Translations under genes and position numbers: made by a program
Notes under the pieces: model-generated
Database searches by the model: none
Told to the model about the DNA's origin: nothing
What the model saw: only the letters and a program-made list of their open reading frames with translations
Part shown: positions 57,645 to 64,000 of the stretch, in pieces
Layout: each line of letters begins with the position of its first letter
Numbering within the stretch: position 1 is the stretch's first letter
Assembly (NCBI GenBank): GCA_025201345.1
Contig: JAIXMG010000047.1
Span: forward strand, 1 to 64,000
Source: Thamnidium elegans
Lineage: Eukaryota; Mucoromycota; Mucoromycetes; Mucorales; Mucoraceae
DNA length: 64,000 nt
Direction of reading: 5' to 3'

Positions 57645-58544
57645 ATGTCAGCCGAAAAGCGTACAGTAGACTCAGTTGAATCAGAACCCAAACGTATTCG
57701 TGTAGGTACCACACGTGATGTCGATGTACATATGGTACCTCAAGCACCCAAAGTACCAAAGACCACTATTGAAAAGGAAAACGCTCGTCGTTTAATTGTT
57801 ATTTTGGAACAAGCTACTTTAGAAACCTTAAAGATTGGTAAAAACAAAGAAGGTCATTATCAATTACTTAATGTCGATGATCATCTTCATATTCTTAAAA
57901 AGAACAATCGTGAGACATATGAAGCCCGTCCTGATATTACACATCAAGTAAGTTTTACTCTTCGACAATTTTTTTTTTTTACTAATATTTCTTCTATAAA
58001 AAGTGTCTCTTGACTCTTCTTGATAGTCCTATTAATAAGGCTGGTCTTTTACAAGTTTATATTCATACCCACAAGAACGTTTTGATCGAAGTCAACCCTC
58101 ATATCAGAATTCCTAGAACATTTAAACGTTTTGCTGGTTTGATGGTTCAATTACTTCATAAATTGAGTATTCGTGCTGTCAATGGTAATGAAAAGCTTTT
58201 ACGTATTATTGAAAACCCTGTTGAGAAATATTTACCCAGTAACAGTTACAAGATTGGTGAGTTTTTTAAAAGTATTTATACACATATTTTTTTTTTACTA
58301 AAACATAATTTTATATTTAGCTCTTTCTTGGGATGCACCTACAGTCCGTTTATCTGAATATATGCCTACTATCCCACAAGACAAGAGTATCGTTGTAGCA
58401 GTCGGTTCAATGGCTCACGGTACCGATGATTTTGCTGACGCTTATGTGGATGAAAAGATCAGTATATCCGATTACTCTTTATCTGCATCTGTTGCATGTG
58501 GAAAGATTACTTGTGCTGTAGAAGATATGTGGGGAATTTTGTAA
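57645..58544 (+). CDS. EMG1: Nep1/Emg1 rRNA pseudouridine N1-methyltransferase
   Basis: SPOUT-class methyltransferase that methylates a hypermodified pseudouridine in 18S rRNA and is needed for small-subunit assembly in the nucleolus. Exons 57645-57947, 58004-58256 and 58321-58544 give 259 residues, the typical length. Signatures are [78 protein letters not shown] and, in the cofactor-binding knot, [10 protein letters not shown] with [14 protein letters not shown]. The first 40 residues are a charged leader. It converges with Sin3, whose stop is 96 bp away. Confidence 0.95.
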
Positions 58545-58639
58545 ATAATAATAATAATAAAAAAAAAAAGTAGATTGTAAAAAAAAAACCGAAATTTATT
58601 ATAAAGGGAGAGAATGTGTGTGTGTATACATATATATTT

Positions 58640-61600
58640 TTATTGGAATAACGATAATGCTTTTGCTTCTGCTTCAGATTTATCTGTGGCATTTGGCCAA
58701 TCTTTATCAACCCAGTGGTTCCAATTGGGTAGAGTTATTTTAGGTTTCATACAGTGACGAACGAATGCATCTTCAGTACCGATAATGTAAAACATATGAT
58801 ATGTGTCTCTGCAAATCTTGTACTGCATACCAGATCTTACTTGAATGTCTTTTGCTTGATTTCCTTTAAATTTTAAATTTCTAAACACAGTTCGATTTTT
58901 TTTTTAGCTTAAGAAAATATATTTGTATTATATGTTTTTACCTCTTTAAGAACCGTGGTGTCAGTAATGATTGATCAACACCTTTTGTCTCATTAGCCCA
59001 ATCAATATAATCAGACACATACTCATCGTATCCACCACATCCTTCTGTTGTTGTCGTGGTAATAGTGTTGCCATGCAATAATCGAATACTCAGTGTTCGA
59101 CTTTTAAGTTTCTTTTTTTTTTTAAAAAAATACAGTCAGCAACTAAAAAAAAAGGCATATTTCTTTTAAAAATAAACTTACAAAGGTTATATGATACGTA
59201 TTGTCAACAGAATCAATGACTCCAGCAACACGTGTTCTATACGTAACAACATCACCTTGGTCTACTTCTTCTGCCTTATGTTCATTTTTAAATAACTCGT
59301 ATAATTCTTGAGATTGCGTATCTGTCATAATAATATGAATCTACACACAGAAAAAAATAAGTAAAACGGAATGTGTGTTGTACGCTACAAAAAAAAAAAA
59401 AAGAAGATATATGCTTACGTGTCGAACAAGTGATAATACAAGCTTATCAATTGTAAACATAATATAAGCATCCGTTCCAAAATTATATCGAACGCATTCT
59501 TCGTATGTTTGTTGATCGATTTCACCTTCAAACAATTTATCAATAAGTGCCAATAACATGTTATAGTAACCATTCTTTGTATCCATTTTTAAAGCTGCGG
59601 CATATAAAAGCCCGTTAGTTTTTTCTTTCTCTCCACTCTCTTTTTCTTCTTTGTTTTTACCTTTGAACTTTCTAGGAGTGATACCTAAATCATGAGCTTC
59701 CTCGCAGGCTTTTTTAGATTTCTCTGGATGATTTCTAAACTCAGCATCCAACGCTTTCATCTTACAAAGTCTATCATACAATACTTGATACAATCGAAAG
59801 AAACAATAAAACCCATTATCACCAAAGAAATTATACTTCTTTTGATTTTCTAAAGGAGGAGCAGTAGTGGATTCTATCAAGGCTTCCTTTTCAATTAAAG
59901 AAGCAACGGTTGCCATTTTTGGTGCAGCGGTTTTTTTCTTTTGTTGTTGCTGCTGTTGTCGTAATTTTTTAGCTTTGATAGCACGCCGATGAGCAGCAGT
60001 ATTACGACGTCTACTGTACCTAGGTCGATCGTCGTCATCCTCTTCTTCGTCATCCTCTTCCTCCTCTTCTTCCTCTTCGTCCTCTTGTTCACGTTGCAAT
60101 CGAGGGGGTTCTTCATGATCTTCATCTTCATGTTCATCATCTTCTTCATCCTCATCCTCATCATCGTCATCGTCGTCATCAGATGAATTACCAATAGAAA
60201 CTTTCTTTAAATTACGCGTCAGTACATCTTTTAATAAACCATCGTCATCCTGTAACTGTCCTCTTCTAGGTCTTGTAGATCGAGAAGCGGTGACAGGCGC
60301 CTTCTTCAATTCCAATGAATCCATCGACATGACAGAAGATTTATCGTCTTCATCCACTACTTCATCCATAATAACATCTGTGGTATCAATAGTAGACGGT
60401 TCGACATCTTCAACATCAAATAACATGGGCACCAAGGTATTCATAAAGACTCGCATAGCTTCACAGTCCTCTACATTATACACTGGCTGCCTCTCTAAAA
60501 AGAAATAAATCAATCTAGAAACATCTTTAAATACAGCTTGATCCGCAAACAAAAACTGAAACTGAGGAAGAGATAAACCTTCCGGTTGATTTGATCTTAC
60601 AGATTCAGCTTCAGATACCAAATACCTTGTGGTCATTGCTTTACGATCCGTCATTTTAAATGTTATACCCTGATAATCTAATGACTTCCAATAATTTTTT
60701 GCTTCCACTTCTCTCCAGATTTTATTCCATTCTCTTTGTGCCCTTTTCCATTCATCGTCTTTTTGCTTTAATCGTTTTAAGAGGATAGGCACTGTCTGTG
60801 CAGGATTTTTATGTAAGAGTTCGATGATTTCAAGTCCCTTTTCGGTGCCGTAAATCTTTTTGATGATGCGTTGGTAGATGGTACGTGATGGGCTGCCTAA
60901 TCCCGGTGGAAGTCGAAATCCACTCTTTTCTTCTGGTGGCATGATACTGATTTTTTTTGCAATTGGTTCAAGTAATGCAATTGTATTTAAATTAGCTTCA
61001 ATATTTAAATCATAATCGTATCTGCCAGACAATTTTTGTTAGTTTTTTTTTCGGAAGCGTATACAAGTTAATTTTTACCTTTCTTCTTCGACACGGTGCA
61101 ACGCTTCTTCATACTGATTCTTTTTGGCTGCAACAAACCCAGTATCTTCACTAGCCCAAGTAGGATGCGAAATATAGGTATCATTCAACACATCCCAACA
61201 TAAGGCATCTCTTCCAGAACACGTACGATTCTGCCACACTTTAGGCGTATGCCTATAACTAGGTCCACACAAGAACTGGTCACTTACAGATTCCTTTCTT
61301 TGATGCACAGGTAAAATGGGTACATTTTCAATAATCTCATCTTCACCGTCGTATCCAACTAATGTCTTGAACCAATCAAATAATTCCTTGTTTCCTCCAA
61401 TAAAACTCTCGACGCGGTTGACAAGGACATTTTGATCCATAATTTGTTGACTAAATAAATTTAATACTTTTAAAAAGGCGTTGTAGGTTGCCTTATTACC
61501 GATGTATGTCTTGACTTTTTCAAAGAATTCGGCTTCTTCAGCGGAAAATGTAGGGCGGGCCAAGTCGTCGGTTAAGGTGGTGGTAGTAGTGGAAGTGGTG

Positions 61601-62660
61601 CAGCTGTTGTTGGATCGGACGTCTGAGGTTTGTAGGTCCGTTTTATGGTGATGTTTTGTTCGCTTTCATATGATAATAATATTAGTTTATGTACACTAAA
61701 AAAAAAAGAAGTGTCTATTGCATTCGTGTTACCTTGGAAATACTGAGAGTAGGGATGTTACCTGATCGTTTTTTTCTTTGCTTTGGTTCAGGTAAAAATT
61801 GTTTAAATTCATCCAACAGTTCATTTGAACTATTAAACAACACTTGTACTTCCGCATAGACCTAATAAAAAATAAAAATTAATATACATAAAATTTTAGA
61901 ATAATATATACAGCTACCTCTTGAATCGGCTTTTGATCTTTTTGATAAGTCTGAAGTATCTCCAAGAACTTTTTATAGGTATCCGGTTGGTTAGCAAACC
62001 TACTTTTAATCTTGTTGACATAGGTGATGGCATGGTTAAATTCAACGGGCGCCTTCTTTTTAGATGTTGGTAATGTTGTTGGTAATGTTGCTGCTGTATG
62101 TTGTTTCGTAGCAGAGAGATCAGCACCATCTTGTCTTAGGTCAAGACTTTCAGTATCTTTAATACAAGTAGTACCTGATGGTGTTGTCACTTTAATAATG
62201 TTTCTTTCTTGGTCATCTATACTACATTCAATACGGTATCCGGGTGGTAAAAAAGTATTAAATCCTGAAATTAAAATCGGGTGACCTCTAAATAATGTCG
62301 AAACACGCTCAATGACACCTGGTGTATCAATCCTATTATTATATATTAGTTAAAAGGAAAAGGTCGTTTTTTTTTTGCAAGTTTTTTTTTTTGTTACATT
62401 TGACTTTTAAAATCTTTCATAATATCGAGAAATTGGTTATATACTTGTGTTTGTGATGAGAATTTGGCCTTTACTTTGTCAAGATAAGTTAAAGCATCTT
62501 TTACGTTTAAAGGTCTGTATTCTTCTACTGGATGACTATTGTCAGTGGCATCCCTATTTTTATTTTTATTTTTAAAAAAAGAGAGACTGTGTGTGAGAAA
62601 GATGTAATATTTTTTGCAAGCTTTTTTTTACCTAAATTCTTCAGGATTATCGGCAACCAT
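58640..62660 (-). CDS. SIN3: Sin3 transcriptional corepressor
   Basis: Scaffold of the Rpd3/HDAC complex, nuclear. It starts [10 protein letters not shown] at 62660 and is read through many short introns to a stop at 58640. In order: PAH1 ([15 protein letters not shown] with DIMKDF, about 62400-62510), PAH2 ([20 protein letters not shown]), PAH3 ([20 protein letters not shown]), then the HDAC-interacting domain ([80 protein letters not shown]). A long Asp/Glu run and [16 protein letters not shown] lie in the following segment. The conserved Sin3a C-terminal region includes [36 protein letters not shown] sequence and [16 protein letters not shown]. The last exons run from [13 protein letters not shown] to [14 protein letters not shown] spliced length of roughly 1,100 residues is shorter than yeast Sin3. 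Confidence 0.92.
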
Positions 62661-62989
62661 GCTTTCTGTTCAAGTATTTATATGTAGAAAGTTTTTCTTT
62701 TTTTGTAAAAAAAAAAAGAAAGGTTTTTTGTCAAAGGTATAATGGTAAGGTGTATATTGTAAGATTTAAAAAAAAAACAGGGAGAAAAAAAAATAACGCG
62801 TATAAAATAATGTTTATAGCGGGGTTTGCATTTGTTAAAAGAGTTTATGTAAAAAACAAAGTGTGGGTGCGTGCGTGCGTGACGTTTTTATGTAACCACT
62901 CCCATGCAAAACATTGATCGAATACCAACATGAAAACGATGATTTATTATTTAAAAAAAAGGGGGGGGGGAGGGATTTATAAAGAATAT
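62661..62989. other. 5' flank of SIN3
   Basis: About 330 bp with A- and T-runs and GTGCGTGCGTGCGTG at about 62869. It contains a G-run after an A-run at 62953-62974. It is the only space for the SIN3 promoter and the E2 gene's 3' end. No gene is seen. Confidence 0.4.
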
Positions 62990-63858
62990 TTACATCGTTT
63001 CAGCAGATTGTCTAACTAATCTGGAAACCTTCTTTTTAAATTGAGGGTAATTATCACGATACTCCTTCTATGAGAAAGAAAGAAAGAAAGAAAGAGTTAG
63101 TTATACTTGTTTTGTGTGCATAAAAAATACTATAAAAACTTACAGCAGCTTCTATATTTGCTGGTGATTCGTCGTTAGGACTAGATAACATGGATATAAC
63201 AGATAATAAGATCGTTTCTACAGTATGAACAGGCGACCAACGCTCACTAGCTTGTTCGTAGCCATATTTATCATCTCCGGGTGGGTGCTATAGTAACTGA
63301 TTAAATAATTTCCTTTGCATTACAATCTTCTTTACTTACCAAAATAGAGATACAAACTGTGCCATCGGGATATACTATTTTTTATTTTATTTTTATAGGT
63401 CAGCAAAAAAAAAAAAAAAAAATGGTTCCTGAATTTTTTATTTACCATTTGGGTGATACATTTCAGTTTGAAAAATCATGGAAGGTGGTTCAATTGGATA
63501 ACTCTACAAATAAAAATAAGATATGTAACTATTTTGAATATATATATATATGTATATAGTTGGAACTTACTTTGGGAAATGATAAACGGGCTTTAAAGAA
63601 CCCACCCTCACTTTTTAGAAAAAAAAAAAAAAAAAAAAGTTAAATTTAAGGTTAACTATTATAGAGTAACCTGTCAAAATAAAACTTACTATAAAGTGTC
63701 TTCGGAACCCATAATAAGGATCTCCCACTTACAACAACAAAACAAAAAGGAGATAAGAAAAAAAAACTTTTTTAATATAAATTGTATCTTTTTTACCTCG
63801 TAAATATTATCTTCTAAAAGACCTGCTGAAAACCCTTCGACTGGATTCTTTTGCAGAT
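62990..63858 (-). CDS. ubiquitin-conjugating enzyme E2, UBE2G/Ubc7 type (5' end outside window)
   Basis: E2 enzyme that passes ubiquitin from E1 to substrates through a thioester on its catalytic Cys. Minus-strand exons begin with [20 protein letters not shown] (63858), then [43 protein letters not shown], and the active-site exon [32 protein letters not shown] with [20 protein letters not shown] gives the acidic insertion typical of UBE2G/Ubc7 rather than other E2s. It ends [10 protein letters not shown] at 62990. The first coding exon lies beyond 64,000; GTACCT at the very end of the window on this strand would be its donor, so the gene is partial here. Confidence 0.9.
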
Positions 63859-64000
63859 CTAGATGCCAAAAAAAAACAAAAAAAGTTTAGATTGCAGAAA
63901 AGAAGCAAAGGAAAAATTATGTGCTATTTTTTTTTTTTTTTTTTTTATATCTTTCTACTTCTTTCATTGTTTTCTCTATTCTTTTTTAAAAAAAAGGTAC
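63859..64000 (-). other. first intron of the E2 gene
   Basis: Non-coding AT-rich DNA with a T-run and A-run. On the minus strand it ends CTAG before the exon at 63858 and starts with GTACCT at the window edge. Confidence 0.5.

Noticed and set aside
58507..58710. Minus-strand frame between Nep1 and SIN3
   Set aside because: Lies across the 3' end of Nep1 and the last exon of SIN3; composition is AT shadow.
59895..60194. Met/Lys-rich minus frame inside SIN3
   Set aside because: Alternative frame of the Asp/Glu-rich region of SIN3.
1..64000. tRNA or rRNA genes
   Set aside because: I looked for GGTTCGA-type T-loops with a matching D-arm and found only isolated words (for example near 38440) without a cloverleaf. 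A covariance search would be decisive.

Overview
The window looks like nuclear DNA of a Mucoromycota (probably Mucorales) fungus. It is AT-rich, introns are short (about 50-100 bp) with GT-AG ends, T-runs and A-runs are everywhere, and the recognisable genes are fungal housekeeping genes split into several small exons. No genus can be named from the sequence alone. There are two very different halves, with the change near 32.1 kb.

The left half (1-32,100) is an accessory, repeat-rich block. Positions 1-5,200 are mostly gene-free and hold coding relics, including a decayed Tnp2-type transposase near 4.45-5.08 kb. From about 8.1 to 32.1 kb there is a tandem array with a period of roughly 9-10 kb. 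It carries three long, multi-exon copies (A 8574-12173, B 18503-22110, C 27676-31284) of an Hsp70/HSPA12-like actin-fold ATPase gene, plus an orphan last exon (D, 5277-5522) and two more diverged last-exon relics just upstream of B and C. Two decayed ORFs of a mobile-element family lie between the copies. They have a TnpB/Fanzor-like RuvC plus zinc-ribbon signature, and the identification is inferred from motifs. An arginine-rich ORF of unknown function (X) is also present. A 4.3-kb Tnp2-type DNA transposon (12341-16642), with inverted ends, a subterminal 10-bp repeat array and two divergent genes, sits between A and B and truncates one of the Fanzor-like relics.

The right half (33.0-64.0 kb) is ordinary fungal gene space: Bcd1/ZNHIT6 (box C/D snoRNP assembly), a class I phosphatidylinositol transfer protein, mitochondrial GatC, the SNF1/AMPK beta subunit, CK2 beta, a GMPPA-type mannose-1-phosphate guanylyltransferase, a four-LIM paxillin-like protein, an Sso1-type syntaxin, Tma22/DENR, an F-box/ankyrin protein, Nep1/Emg1, Sin3 and a UBE2G/Ubc7-type E2 enzyme that runs off the right edge. 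Two gene-poor gaps (36.4-38.7 and 40.0-43.2 kb) and a 4.7-kb repeat-filled gap (48.1-52.8 kb) contain transposon debris.

The most unusual part is the amplified Hsp70-like array. Its coding exons stay open in all three copies and line up exon by exon. All three also share one unresolved reading-frame break, an unusual splice junction inside the first nucleotide-binding loop, and a close association with the Fanzor-like element remains. All assignments are from reading the sequence; no searches were run.
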